Source: Lumbricus rubellus (Eukaryota > Annelida > Clitellata > Crassiclitellata > Lumbricidae). From it: DNA of 64,000 nucleotides. The stretch's first letter is position 1. Every line of letters begins with the position of its first letter. The position numbers and the translations under genes were made by a program. Below the pieces are notes generated by a model. It ran no database searches and had not been told where the DNA came from. It worked only from the letters and a program-made list of their open reading frames with translations. This document shows, piece by piece, positions 34,601-49,600 of the stretch. Where the stretch lies: NCBI GenBank assembly GCA_945859605.1, contig OX243811.1:58814044-58878043 (forward strand). The letters are read 5' to 3'.

Positions 34601-37600
34601 CTGCTGTTCCTGCTGGTTATGGACTGGGTAATGAGAAGAAGTACAAAAGAAGAGATCTATGGATTGGAGTGGAGAGATGGGAAGAGATTAGCCGATCTGG
34701 ACTTTGCCGACGACCTCGCACTTCTTGACAGCACCTGAAGCGGAATGATTGGACTCACCATGAGAGTGGAGACGGAGGCCGGAAGTGCTGGGCTACGGAT
34801 AAACGCCGCTAAGTCGAAATTGATGAAAGTCGGGCGCTGGGAGACAACGCAGGAGATAAGGGCCGGAGGAGAAGCGATCGACGAAGTAGAGGACTTTGGT
34901 TACCTTGGAAGCGTCATCGCGAACGACGATAGCTGCGACAAGGAGGTCAGATGCAGGCTGGGGAAGGCCAGTGTAGTATTTGGAAGGCTAAACAACATCT
35001 GGAGAAACAAAGGGCTAGGCATACACATCAAAATACGACTATACAAAACCATAGTCCTATCAACCCTACTATACAGCTTCGAGACGTGGCCAATGACAGC
35101 TGCAAACCTGAAGAGATTGGAGGCGGCTCACCACCGATGGCAAAGAAAGATCTTGGGAGTCACGAGGAGAGATAAGATAAGAAACGACGAGATCAGGAGA
35201 AGAACAAGAATGGAGAAGATCGAAGAGGTGATAAAGAGGACACGACTATGCTGGCTGGGACATTTGCACCGCATGGAAGAGGACAGAATCCCGAAACAGG
35301 CAATGGACTGGACCCCGAGCGGATGGAAAAGGAAGAGGGGAAGGCCAAGAAAGAACTGGAGGGACACGATCTCAAAAGACCTCACCGATGGAGGACTGAC
35401 GTGGGAGGAGGCTGTCAATGCTGCTCAAAACAGAGAAGAATGGAAGCCCTGTATCGCCCAATGTGCACACAGCACGTGGACGGACTAAGGTCATAATTGT
35501 ATTGCTATTTTGGTTTGGAAACATAAATAAATTTTAATCAATTAAATTAATTTATATTAAAATTAATTGATTAGATACATACACGTTGTGCATGTGTATG
35601 TGGGGCGCGGTGTTGCAGTGGTATATTCGTTGCCTTGCAGCCGGAGGGTTGTAGGTTCGAATCCACATCAAGTCACAGCATAGGGACCTTGGGTAAGTCC
35701 TTCACTCGCAATTGTTCAGTGCATCGGAGTGATCGGAGTGAAACTCCGATGCAGTGTCCGCGTTTTAGTCCGAAGCGCCTCCTAGTAGAGAGCTTGAAGG
35801 GGCGCTATAACAAGTGCACATGTCACATACAAACAACATGCGTGCATTATAACATGCATGGATGCATGGCACGCATGCATACTTTGCTTCTGCCTGCTGT
35901 TTAGTTTTTACCTCACATTTATTGTTATCGCGAAGCTCAAATTATGATGGAAGAAATTCTGGTATGTTCTCAGAATGGAAAGAACTGCCTGTGTGGAGAC
36001 GTCTTGGATGTCAGTTCACCTAATTATTCCTGTGACATAATGTGTTCGGGAAATGACCATCAAGTCTGTGGCGGTTCTGGTGGAACAGTGTCTTCTTACG
36101 TCATATACAGCGGTTTTTATATGGATTTGTTTCTTCAAGCTAACTAAATAACTATGCTACTAATCCCCTTAAGGTGAACTTCGTAAATTGAGCGACTTTC
36201 CTATTACATGCAATGTAATTCGTTAACATTTGTCATCACTATGCATGGCGCCTTGGCCATAGGCTGCGCTATCAAAAGGCATTCAAATCTAATACACCGT
36301 GTCCTAGCGCTCCCGTGTCAACCCTCATGCCGCAACCTGTGTTTACCTACGTTTTTATGCTTGACTGCTAAACTTCGATATCAATCAATCAATCAATAAA
36401 AATTTATATAGGCTAGCGCCCCTTCAAGGTACCTACTCAGAGGCGCTGCCGGCCAAGATCAAGCGAAAAAAACAGTCTTCAACAGTTTGTGAAATTAAGA
36501 GCAGCTTGGGAGGATATAGGCCTATGACATTCAGCTAATTAATGACGCACATGTTAGCATCTTGCAATGGTGCTTTGACCATCCTGAAGTAGCTAAAAAA
36601 CAGGTAAAAGCAAAGAATTAGGCCTGCAATGTGTCGCCATTATTGGTTGTTCAACAGTATGCCCAATTGGTTTCTACGGCACTGGATGCAGTCAGATGTG
36701 TCACTGCAAACATCTGATGCCTTGCTACCGAAACAATGGAATGTGCCCCGACGGATGCGAAGACAGCTGGACTCAATTCAGCTCTCAGCCCAGTTGTAAC
36801 AAATGTGAGCCTAAACGCAATATTTAGGCCTACTAGTAGCTTAAATTGCGTTTTACATGTACCTATACATGTATTCATCAAAATATTAAACCTTAGCTAT
36901 TTAGGAAGTATTTCAAACAAACGTCTAGGCTCTACTAGTTGAAATAATATAGGGTCTATTATTACCAGAAGCATCTTATAAAACTCTTCAAAATAGAATC
37001 CATAGTACTGTTGACACTGATTTTAACCAGGTAAACATGGCGCTTAACGTCTGAGCCTAAGTTCGCTAAAGCCCACAGTCTGCATTTGCTCGACACAATG
37101 TCATATCCTTATAATTATAGGCGATTGTGCATTTTCTCTAGTTCATCAATCTTCGTGTATAGTGTGCTGGGTGACAGGTAATTAACTTATCTGCTTCTAA
37201 CACAGGCCTACATGTATGTCTATAATAGCTATAGGCTACAATGCTACATACACTATTTACTTATCATAAAGAATAATAAAAAAATTGGCACGTAAGCGCA
37301 AGCCTAATAATGCAATAATAATTAATGATTTCGATTGTTTGCGAAAATGTAAATAACCCTAGCAATTGTATTAGGCCTATTTTATTTTTAAAGCGCTACT
37401 CTAAAGCCAAAAACAAAGCAACTACTTATTTACGAGGGCTGCGTCAAATCAGATGAGTTGTCTAAATGTAGACTGTAGAGTGTAGAGGTTGATTTCAAGT
37501 GGAGATCAGAGTCGGTTTGCCAGAAATATGACTGACCCAAATGCTTAGTCGAATTCTAATAAGCTGAGTACGTACTAACGTTAAAGTAATTCTGGCTTTA

Positions 37601-40600
37601 CTTATTTGAGGGATGACTAGCGTTGCTTCAACCAATTGACTTGAAAATAACAAGGTTTCGTAGCATTAAAACGCTAATTTCATTAGTTGTGTTTTGTTTT
37701 CTTAGTAACACCTCGGGCTCTGTCAGACGTAAGCATAGGGTGCTACTTTGATTCAGAAAATAGGACAATGGAATTAGAGTATGGATATTTTCTAGGAACA
37801 AGCACTGTGGAGCTATGCTCAGCTACTTGTGCTTCAAGGAATTACATATTTGCAGGGATTGAGGTAATTATGAGCTACACTGAAATACGCTTTTCATATA
37901 AATATTAGGCATAGGCCTATATTGCTATAACCATAGACATGTCTTGATTATAGATTTAGTGCTATAAGCTTGTATATCGCATTTTCTACATCCTTTCATA
38001 TAATTGTTTATATTATTGTTTCAGCAGCAACGCTAGACAGGACTGCCGAACCATGCAGCAGCTTAAATTTATATTTCGCCACTATTGCATTTTCAACATA
38101 TTTTCAAATAATTAATTAGTAGTAGGCTAGCACTTGAAAACACGCCACGAAGATTTTCTTTGGTAACCATACACTTGCTCTATGAAAAAAAATGTCTTTT
38201 TAGGTTGTTTTTAGTAACAAATTCGTTTAATCGGTTCAGCTTCTATTTAAATAGAAGCGATTGTTTTATCGATCCAACTTCTATTTAAATAACAATAATA
38301 TTACTTTTCATTAATCTACCTCCAATTCAAGCAACAACATTTTAGTCAATTCAGATTCAATATGGGCAATAAATTTTTCATCAATCCAGCTTCCATTTAA
38401 GCAAAAATGATTTCTGGATCAATTCGACTTCTCACTTCTATCTAGCGAGAATTCTTCTCATCAATCCAACTTGTGTACGACCAGCATGTGCAATTTGAAC
38501 ATAAAATCGCCGTTTTGAGGATTACCACTTATACGCATTTGATGTTCTACCCGGGGGCGGTTATGTCCTACCCTGAGGGTTTGCCCGGGTGGAGGTTAAT
38601 GTCCGGGGGTTTTGTCTAGGGTTGTTAATGTCCGGATCAACTGAAATAACCTGTATTATTACCTTCCCTCGCCCTATAGTCCGCAGTGCCCATCAATCCG
38701 TAACACTAGGCTACTTCAATGTTGTATTAACGGACGATCGCATCTGTGTCTTACACCCGCAGAAGGGTTGATGGTTCATTTCAGTGGCGCAACTAGGGGG
38801 TGCTGGGGGTGCTTGAGCAACCCCCAGGGCTAAAAAAGTGACCCACGCAATTTTTCCAAATCCGATGAGAGTTTTGGGGGTGAGGGCCTGAGGGGTGGGG
38901 TGGGTGTATTTCGTTCTTTAAATTTGTTAGATTACACAATCAAGCAAGCATGGGCGCCCGCAGAAAATTTTGCAGGAGGGGCAAACATTTTACCCAGTCA
39001 CGGTTGAATTTTTCAGTGACAAAAGCATGAAAAATAGAGCGGTGTAAATTAAAAACACGGGTATTTTTCAAAGAGGTTTCTTGATGCAAATTTCTGTTTC
39101 ATTTTGTGTATTATTTTTAATATGAATTGTTTCCCAAGTGCGAAATTTTTTTAAAAATCCAAAAGTAGATGTTAAAAAATAGGCACTAGGCCTACAATAT
39201 GTATTTCTATAGAGATTTCTAAACATAAATTTATGACTTTCACTGTGTGTATCATTGGTATTATTAGTGTTTTAATGCGAAGAAATTTGCTAAAAACTCA
39301 AAAGTGGTAGTTAGAAAAATAAGTGTCACTTTTCCAGGCCCCCCTTTCCCCTATGTGCGGGCGCCCATGCAAGCAAGTTCTTTCATTCTTCTGTATTATA
39401 ATCTTAGTCAAATTCATGGTTCATAAAGCACTAGATTTCAGTGTTTAACTGGTCTACTTCGAGTTTGTCTGGGTCTCGAGAATTCGCCTAGTGATGAATT
39501 AAAGCGTTATGCCTATGCCTTTACATTACAGTGTCTCACCAATTTATTGATAATATGTTACGACTTAATTGACTGTACCGTGTGTGCTATTTTACTACGG
39601 CATACCGGGTAGTTAAGAGTTGTTTTTCTTAAAATTAGTATTATAATATATTATATAGTTATTCAGTTTTGTTTGATCTAAACATTTCCAGCGGAGAAAG
39701 CGCTCATAAATGAAAATGTTCCCCCATTTATTGAAATTTTATCACGTCTCTGAGCACTAAAATAATGAGTTATTTTGTCAAAAAATGACAGCTTTAAAAG
39801 TCACGGTGCACTGTGCAAATCAAAGTGTTTTAAGTAATTGTGAGGCAACACTCTGAAATTTTAGACTAAGATCTATGGCTCTCAGCATTGAATATGAGCA
39901 ATTTTATTAAGATGACAGCTTAAAACATACAAATACAGTATGAAAATTTAAAAAATTAAACAATGGGGAGGGGCATTGAAGTCTTACACATGTCTTTCAG
40001 CAATGAACTCATGATAAATTTAACTAAAATGACAGCCTAAAATGATAGCCTACCACTGCAGTGTGGAAATGAAAATGAAAATTCTATGTCGTGGAGGAGG
40101 CACATTCCCCAGCCAAAACCCTTCCCCTGCTAGGCCTATGTTGAAATGTGAAATCACTCTTTTTATCAGCCCTGAAGTAATAGAGTTATTTTGCTAAGCT
40201 GACATCTTAAAATGGTACAATAATAAAGTGGATACTCAGAAAATAATATCTAGTAAAATTGTGAGTATATTAATTGAAGTTTAGACCACTCTTATTAGCA
40301 CTGAAATTGTAAAGCAATTTTGCTTAAAATGTTACCATTGCAGTGTTGAAATTGGGAAATTCCTGATGTGGAGGGTACATCCTCTCCCAAAGCTCCTGCC
40401 CTCTCGGCGCCAGTTGCCTCGAAGATTTTCCTTCCAAAGTTCGCTTTTCCCCAGAAATCTTTATTCCACGAGAAGAGACTAGGTAAAACACTGGTAATCA
40501 TTGGGGGAGGGGCAAGATTAAACGCTGGTTACTAATTCTGCCACTCGCGCGCTATAGGCCCAAGACCTTTGTCTATATCTTTTAAAAAAATGGGAAAGGA

Positions 40601-43600
40601 GGTTTTTTTAAGTCTTAAACTTTGTTTTAAAGAAGTTTGCATGACTTTATCGCTCATAAATACAGCTTGCAAACAAGAGCCTGAAACGTGCTCTAACTGA
40701 TGCAAAAGTAAAAATGCGTTAGTCTCTTGGGCTCCGCCCCAGACCCCGCTGGAAGAGCTTACGACACTCCCCCAGATCCCATAGTCGTCTATGGCTTTGC
40801 ACCTTCGGCGCTTGCAATAATAATTCTGAGCACCCCCAGGAAAATGTTCTGGTTGCGCCTCTGGTTCATTTGTTTTAGTTGAGTGATCAAGAAAGCCGAC
40901 GAAATGTCTGAATTGGTTGTGGCAATACACAATAGCCTGTTCCACGGCGAATTCGTGAAAACCGAGCCAACGAGTCAAATTTCGAGTCCAGGGTTTAGAG
41001 TTCGAACCCAAGTTCAAGTCCATGTCCTAAGATTCACACTCAAGTCTTTTGCCGGACTCGAGTAGCCTGCTACATCACTGAAGTTCATTAGTATTTTGGC
41101 TATAATTGTCAATAATTTTATTGATACATTTTATCTAACAGATAATAAAAAAAATGCAAAGTTTAGGCTATTTCATGATTTTAGGTCGGTTCCGATTGTT
41201 TCTGCGGATCATCCAATGCTAATTATGTTCGACTGAATGATACCAGTTGCTGGTTTACATGCGATGGCGACAGAAATCAATTTTGCGGCGGACCTTGGGC
41301 CTTAAACGTCTTTTTTGGCAAGTTTCTAGCTACCTCATAATCTTACTCTATCGAGAAGCTATAAAAATAGGCTAGGCCTAATTGAATTTAAGTCAATAAT
41401 TATGCTCCTTTTTAACATAGATAAATTCAGGATCTTGAACAATGGTTCACAATAACCCGAAGAGAAGGAAATCAGTGAAGGTGAATGAATTATGGCGCAT
41501 CAGTAAGCGATCATAAAATTGAAGGGTAGTCAATTTAATCTACTCTTGGACAAAGCATTCTAATGTTAGTTGACCTCGTTAAGTAGGTCCACACCACATA
41601 CTCCACAAGATCTGATCGTGTGGTATTGCATCATCTGCGAACTACAGGCGCAAGCAATGGGATACCAAAAGGACTATTAAACCTCTCACATTCAGATTAG
41701 TCAGGCCATGGTTATACCCTTAATTCCTTTTTTAGAACGATATTCTTCGAAATTCCCAATCGACGAATACGCTCGTAGAACCACAGTAGAATCCATGGAT
41801 AGTTGGACATTTTTGGAAAAGTGTTTCAGAAGAAGACTTTAGATATCGTCTTCACATCCAGGACGTTTGAACTCATCTGCGCTGTTGACAAACTATTAGA
41901 TCTAATAATTATTTATTGGGTTGCACGGTTTCTGTATGTCAATTGGTTACTACACTGAGTGCTGTATTCATAATTATTTATCGACAAAACAAATAAGAAG
42001 AAGCATAAAACAGTGCACAACATAATGGGGGATTTGTAAGCTAATTTTATAGGTTTATTGTGATTATTGTTTTATATTGTGTCGATTGGATAAGGCATAG
42101 TTCACTTGGCGCAAGTAGCAGAATGAAAGAGGAGACAGAGACAGAGACAGAGATAATGACAGAGAGACAGAGAGACAGTTAGACAGAGAGACAGCCCGAG
42201 AAAGGTTAAAATTCAGTTGGAAGTGTTCGAGAATGCGGTCGATTTTATAGATGGGAAATTAACCTTGGCTTTTGAACTAGTTGAAATTATTCTTCAAAGT
42301 GCCGTTTCATAACGTGTTGTTGAACGTTGATATCGGAAAACTAAGTTTAAAAACTATGTATCGTGTCGTGTGTGTTTCACATTGACAAGTAGGCTATCAA
42401 GTCATCGAACTAATGGATTTGAGCAACTTATACTTAGCGTGTAGTTGGAATCAGTAAACTAAGTCTTCAGCTAGGCTATGCCATTAGGAAAACGTTGAAA
42501 ATTAGAAGAGACTGGTGATAACGGAGTTTGTGAGAGGAACAACTTACAGCATCTTTCGATTTCGTGAATAATGAGTTTTGCATTTATATATATTTATGCA
42601 AATTTTAAACTCAAAACTGTGCTGTGTTTGAGGGTTAGATTTCAGGTTCTTTTTAGGTTTTGATGAGTTGTGTTTTGCCTTTCAGTTTGTCCAGTTGGCT
42701 ATTTCGGGAGTGGTTGTATGTCACGGTGCAACTGTAAGAACGAGCAAAGATGTACATGTGCAAGCTGCACCTGTGCTTCAGGATGTAAATCAGGTTGGAT
42801 GGGAAGTCGGTGCGAATTCAGGAGTAAGTTTGAAAGGATGAGTAAAGTAGGCCATTATCTACGATCTACCACATCTAGAATTGATTAAATAAAATAGCAC
42901 ACTGTTGCTTAAATTAATACAGGCATGAATATACTGTCAAGTGTCCATCTTTGTCTAAGAATTACAATGAATATCTGGTAGGCCTACTTTGTCTTTATTG
43001 GATAAAGTCGAGTCATTAGATTATGGCCATAAAGATTTCTTAAACATAGACTATCATTGCCGATGTTATGTTGACCTGTGACAAAAATTTGATATAAAAA
43101 TCAACGATTAGACAGATTTGTTTAAATACTCAATAAATATGTATAAGTTTAATGAACTTCTGACCGACTAGACATGTAACTCTTCAGTTCGCCATTAGCA
43201 GAACAAACGATGAGCATCTGTGCTAAAGACTTTCAGTGCCAACACGCCTTTAGCGACTATTTCTATACAGTCATTATAATGTTTAACACAATTTTTTAAA
43301 TTAATTTTTTTTCTTACGTCATCTCTTTTTGTTTCATGATCGTTCATCAGGGCTGTAATCAAGGGTAAGACTTATACGCGGGTATACGGCGTATGCTTAT
43401 CTCCGGGGGGAAACGGCATCGTATACTCACCTCCCGAAAACCAAAGCATACGCAGGTAAACAGCAGGGTACACGGGTATACGCGAGTAAACCAGGGTGTA
43501 CGCGGTTAATTTGGTGTATTTGGGGGCTGAAATTCGAAGCGAAAGACTAAAAATAAGATCGTCAGAATTTTCGGCCTCCGAAAAGTCGATTTTTCTCCCG

Positions 43601-46600
43601 GCCAGCGTGTACTCACCTCAAAACTTACCAGTACTGTCAGCCCTGTCGTTCATCCCTTTGTCACAATCATCCCTCTGAAATTTAAGCTGTCCCTCGGACT
43701 CTGTTACTTTTCTTGATATTACATTCGGACACTGTTAGATTACCATGGTTTATTATCAAAACCACGTGCACAAAACCGCGCATATTAAAACCGCGCATAA
43801 TCGTAACCGGGCGATCATAACTGAACTTGTGGTGTTAACCGCGCGCGGTTTTAATATGCGCGTGGGTTTTGTGCGCGCGGTTTTGACGGATAGGCCTACC
43901 GGTTCCTATAGGCAATCATGTTCATAGCACTTTGAAGAGTTTTAAAACGCGTTCTACATACAGAGTTACAGACAGGCCTATAATTTTATAGTAAATAAGT
44001 TTCTTACATTTAGGTATAGGCTTATCCCCATGTACGTATGTATGTATGTATGTATGTATTTATGTATGTATGTATGTATATATGTATGTATGTATGTTTG
44101 TATGTATGTATATATGTATGTATGTATGTGTGTATGTATGTATGTATGTATGTATGTATGTATGTATGTATGTATGTATGTATGTATGTATGTATGTATG
44201 TATGTATGCATGTATGTATGTATATGAACATTTATATAGCGCCTTACAATGACCTCACGAAGTCGCTTATATCCATACTTATATTCAGATAGAGTCGAAA
44301 TACAACTACTATTCTTTCACTCAATATTATACAGGGTCTTTTGAAATGCGTAAACAGTTTCTTGTAAAGCTGCACTTCCGTCACCTGCATTCACGCATAG
44401 CATGCATGTATGTCTATTCTGCTTCAATAGATTGTTCTGACCACAACGGAGACTGCTCCTCAGTTGAGACATGTGTCACATTGGACCTAAAGTATTCATC
44501 TATAACCCGCTGTGAATGCAAACAAGGATACCAAAAGAATCGATTGTGGGACACATGCACAGGTTGGTGATGAAAACACTGCACAAGCTTTGAAGTTCTT
44601 AATAGAGCAAGGACAATTAATTAGGTCGACTGTATAACAGCAGAATGCTGGTTAGCCTAAGACTTAGTGTGTAACTGCTCTATCGGTAGGTCTTCATATT
44701 TTACCAGAAATAATGATTCCGTACTGCATTTATGAGTTGGATTCTATGCACTTTTCAACAGTCTCTTGCCCTTGCGATTCTGAGGTTCTTTATACAAACT
44801 AGAGTGTCTTATTCATTATAGATGTTCAAGTTTACCGTAGTCTCTCATAAGATGCTATACTATACTATAGTAACTATACTAATTTTGGATTTATAAAGCG
44901 CCTCTCACAGTACAATCTAATTCGAGGCGCTCCCAGTACGAAGATCTACTTGGAAAAAAAGTGTTAAGGAAAAGCGCAGATAAGATCTGAGTACGAACCT
45001 TTCGACAAGTAAAACGTAATCAATGTTATTTAGTTGTTAACGAGTGTCCAGCAGATCAATCGAGTCTTGGAAGAGTTGAGCGAGAGACGATTTGAGGACA
45101 TCCAACAATTGAGACCAGCAGAAAGAGATTCACTAGACTGACAAAGAGCAAGTTGTTGGGAAGAATAACAATGAACAAAAGTCTGGACATCATCAGCATA
45201 GAGGTGACCAGGGGCTGAGCGTTTCGCAAATAGAAGAGGAATATCAGCTGTAAGCAAGATCTAAAGAAGTGGACCAGTGGCGTAGCTAGCTTTTCATGGG
45301 CCCGTGTGCGGAGTTCCCGCATGGGCCCCTGTTTGACCTGGTAAGGCCGGTATCTTAGTGTTATTGCAATCACCAAAACTAATCAATGGCATTTGCTATT
45401 AGGTCAAGCACATGCAATAGCCTACAACTCACTCATTGATTTCTCAGTCGAATTTAAAATCTTTCATATTGCAGACTTGTCCATTTATTATTAGTAGGCC
45501 CACTATAGTAGCCTACTTAAAGCAATGTCATGGCATCAAAGAATTTTCTCTCTAGCATTTTGTTCAACAAAATGTCAATCATCTATCAATTCTAGTCCAT
45601 GATTTGCAATTTGCACACCGAAACGACAAAATCATCAATTTTTCATAGCGCCTGAAATTAATTTAAAAATATTCCATGCAGGTACAAAATATGGGCAAAT
45701 ACGTGATTCCTTATAGGCTATAGGAATCGGATCCACACGTGCTCAATTTGGTGTATCCCTGATTTGGGAGTGAGACTTAGAGGAGCTGAGAGCAGTAGCC
45801 TTATGGGAATTGTAGAAAAATAACTGGGGCTCAGACTGTGATCCACGTGGATTGAGTTGGGTTGTGAAAAGGTGAAAAGAAGACCTACATGTAACTATTT
45901 GACCCTACGAAAGGCTAGCGAGGGTTGAACCACCTCAAACCCCCGGCAATTCTCAATCTAGTTGAGGAGATCTCAGGTCAATACCGATATCATATCTAGC
46001 AAACAACCCGAATACCGAATACATTAGTATGCCTGTGATAGCCCAAGTAAGACGCATAATTATCACACCTCGAATGTTATTCTATAGAAGCTTCCTGGAA
46101 CAATTGGGAAGTTGAAGATGTTGTCAAATCTGAATGTTGAGGCACTCCCTTGCCTTTTGCAAAGGAATGCGATTCAACAAAATGAAAATCGTATGCGCAG
46201 GCATGATTCGTTTCATGTTCTCAACTTAAAACTGTATTAGACCTATTCTTTATTGTCGTTCACACACACTAACGTCATCTTGAAATTTGACCGTCATGAT
46301 TCGATGCGAAAATAGGCCTACTAGTTAGAAGAAATTCAGTAGGCCTATAGTTTAGCCTGCCAACAGCATGGCCGTTGGCAGGCCTAATTAGTATTAAGTG
46401 ATGCAAGCGTGTTCGCAAAAAACTACATTCTGTCACAGAAAAGATGTGATTCCAGATTCATAATTCAACAATCTCAGTGGGCCCCTGGAGGTCGTGGGCC
46501 CGTGTGCTTTGCACACATTGCACACATGGTAGCTACGCCACTGAAGTGGACCCAGAACGGATCCTTGAGGAACTACAAATCTAACAGGAACTCATGAAGA

Positions 46601-49600
46601 GCAAGAGTCACCTAAAATAAACATTTGGGCACGATCAGTAAGATATGAACCAAACCAAAGAAGAAAAAGGCCACTAAGACCAATGGAAGTTTTAAAGGCG
46701 ACGCAATAGAATATCATGGTCTACCATATCAAATGCTGAAGATGCATCAAAAAGTGCTGGAAGTGTAACATGGGATTTATCCATACCGGTAGCAGATATA
46801 TATCCGAAAGAAGAGAAAGAAGAGCAGTTTCAGTCGAGTGGTGAAGCCAGATTGTCTGGGAGGAAGAAGGCCCGACTGTTGAAGTTAGGGAAGAAGCTGC
46901 AAAGAAACCAGTCGCTCTAAAGTCTTAGAGAGAAAGAAAAGATTAGCAATAGGGCGATAGTTTTGGCGTATGCTATGATCCAGATTGGGCTTCTTAAGAG
47001 TGGGGAAGATGGCTAATAGCCGGTGACAGGACAATCACCCTCTGGACAATTACCCCCGGACAATTACCCCCCCCGACGATTACTCCTGGAAATTACCCCA
47101 GGACAATTGCCCCCCCGGACAACTACCTCCGTGCCAATTGCCCCCCGGACAACTACCCCCCCCCCCGTATCACTTACCCCTCGGACAATTACCCTCCACG
47201 TGCCAAAAACTAAGTCTATATCATGTTAAACGTCTGCCTAATTAAATATTTAAATGTTATTGACAGAGTTATGACTTTAGTTGGCATAATAACTAAGCAA
47301 GGTTAAGAGCAACCCCACGAAGATAGGCAAGTTATTGCTAATCGTTCAAAAAAATACTAAATCAAATCAAATCTAAAAACGGTTCTAAGCTAACGTGTGA
47401 AAAAGGTTAAAGGTTCAAGAAAACTTCAACGTTTTAAACGCCTGCTTAATAAAATATTTAAATGTCATCGATAGAGATCTGCCTATTTTCGTATTCATAC
47501 GAAGCGACACCATTTTGCTAAATTCTTGTGTTTCTTCTGTTTCACGTAGGCCTAAAGAAAACCTTCGAAACAAAATTTATCTTTCCCTCTCTCAGAATTA
47601 GAAAATTCCATCATGACTAGATAGAGTGATATAGTGAAGAAAGATGGCTATGCAACAATAAATTTAATTTAGGATAGGCTTAGGCAGCGCTGAACGTCTG
47701 ACAAATACAAATAGACTGGTAAAGAGATTAACGCGTGAGGGAACAAGCTCACACTGGGGCACGGGGGTAATTGTCCGGAGGGTAATTGGTACGGGGGTAG
47801 TTTTCCAGGGGGTGATTGGCACGGGGTTTGTTGTTGTCCGGGGGGTAATTGTCCTCGGGGTAATTGTCCACGGGGTAAATGTCGGGGGGGGGGGGTAATT
47901 GTCCGGGGGGTTTAATTGTCCAGATGATAATTGCCCTAGAACCCTGATAGCCTAATGTGAATTCATTTGCAGTCGTTTACTGCAGCCTACAGTTTGAATA
48001 TTTACTTGTGGAGTCCATTCCATTTTTATTCAATTTGTACATAAGAATATTTAATGCAAACAACAAGACTGAAGTGTGTGTCACAGTAGATATGAACGTA
48101 GGCCTACAGAAAAGATATCCGGTAGGGCGATAAAGGCATTGAAAAATAACAAGGCAGCGGGGATGGACGAGGTTACAGCGGAGATGTTGAAATGTGGAGG
48201 CAGGACAATGGAAAACGAGCTCACACAATTATTCAACGTGATCTGGGAAACAGAGGAGGTCCCGGAGGACTGGACGAAGGGAGTGATCGTAAAAGTGCCA
48301 AAAAAGGGGCCATTGAATGATTGCAACAACTGGCGAGGCATTACATTGCTATCAATACCAGGTAAAGTTTTCTGCAGAGTGCTAATGAATCGATTAAGAA
48401 CTGAGGTGGATGGCGCATTGAGGGAAGAGCAAGCGGGGTTTCGACCTGGAAGGTCATGCAACGAGCAAATATTTACACTGAGGAACATAATTGAACAGAG
48501 CAAAGAGTTCAATAAGGAATTGTTGGTGAATTTCGTCGACTTCAGAAAAGCGTTCGACAGTATAAACAGAGACACACTTTGGAGCATTGTCAGGTTGTAT
48601 GGAGTCCCGGAAAAATACATCAACATTTTCAAAGCTCTTTATCAGGACGCAAGTTGTTGCATCAGAACAGAGAATGGCAACACAATAATGTTCCAGATAG
48701 AAACGGGAGTACGACAGGGGTGCGTGTTGTCCCCATTCTTATTTGCTCTTGTCATCGATTACATCATGAATAGAGCGATGGACAATTCTACGTTTGGCAT
48801 AGCTTGGAACCAAGGAAGGCTAAAGGATTTGGATTTTGCTGACGACATAGCACTGCTAAGCGAAACACACATGGACATGCAGAGGATGACCACGAGACTG
48901 CAGGAGTTAGGGAAAGGAGTGGGATTACACATCAACAGTGCGAAAACGAAAGCCATGAAGATTGGAGACATAGATCATCCGAGCATCAAGATTGGACAGG
49001 AAACCATAGAATATGTCGACAATTTTGCATATCTGGGAAGTTATATGGAAAAGGATGGGAGCATAGAGATGGATGTCAAGACAAGAATTGGCAAGGCAGC
49101 AGCGGTCTTCCAAAGAATGAGAACCGTGTGGAGATCAGGAACGTTGAGCAGAGACACGAAGCTTCGACTGTACTCGTCTTTGGTGTTGCCTGTGGTGCTT
49201 TATGCAAGTGAGGCCTGGAAGACAACAGCAAAGACAACAAAACAACTAAATGTCTTCCACCGGAGATGCCTACGATCTATCCTTGGCATCTCATGGAAGG
49301 ACCACATCAGAAACGAGGAGGTGCTAACAATGGCGGGGACGAAGGATCTTGAGTACATCATCATGGGGAGAAGGGGAAGGTTGGCTGGGCACATCCTTAG
49401 ACTACCAAAGGAGAGGATTGCAAGGACGGCATTGAACTGGGTGCCGAAGGGTGGTAAACGGAAAAGAGGCAGGCCAAGAAACACCTGGAGACACGCTTTC
49501 AGGAAGGACCTGGAGCGGATGGAACTGGGCTGGGACGAGGCGGAGGTGGTGGCTGGCGACCGTGCGGAGTGGCGAGGACTTGTCGACCAATGTTCCGATC

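Noticed and set aside
44030..44292. Cys/Met/Tyr/Val-rich ORFs on both strands
   Set aside because: They translate a (GTAT)n microsatellite in every frame.
47029..47942. Repeat array with regular spacing, considered as CRISPR-like
   Set aside because: No spacers between the units, inverted arms and a eukaryotic context. It is a transposon terminus array.
48060..48096. TGTGTGTCACAGTAGAT resembles the EGF3 exon (ACVTVDL) next to the LINE ORF start
   Set aside because: Only about 20 bases match, there is no acceptor or second cysteine pattern, and copy C already has EGF3 at 44431.
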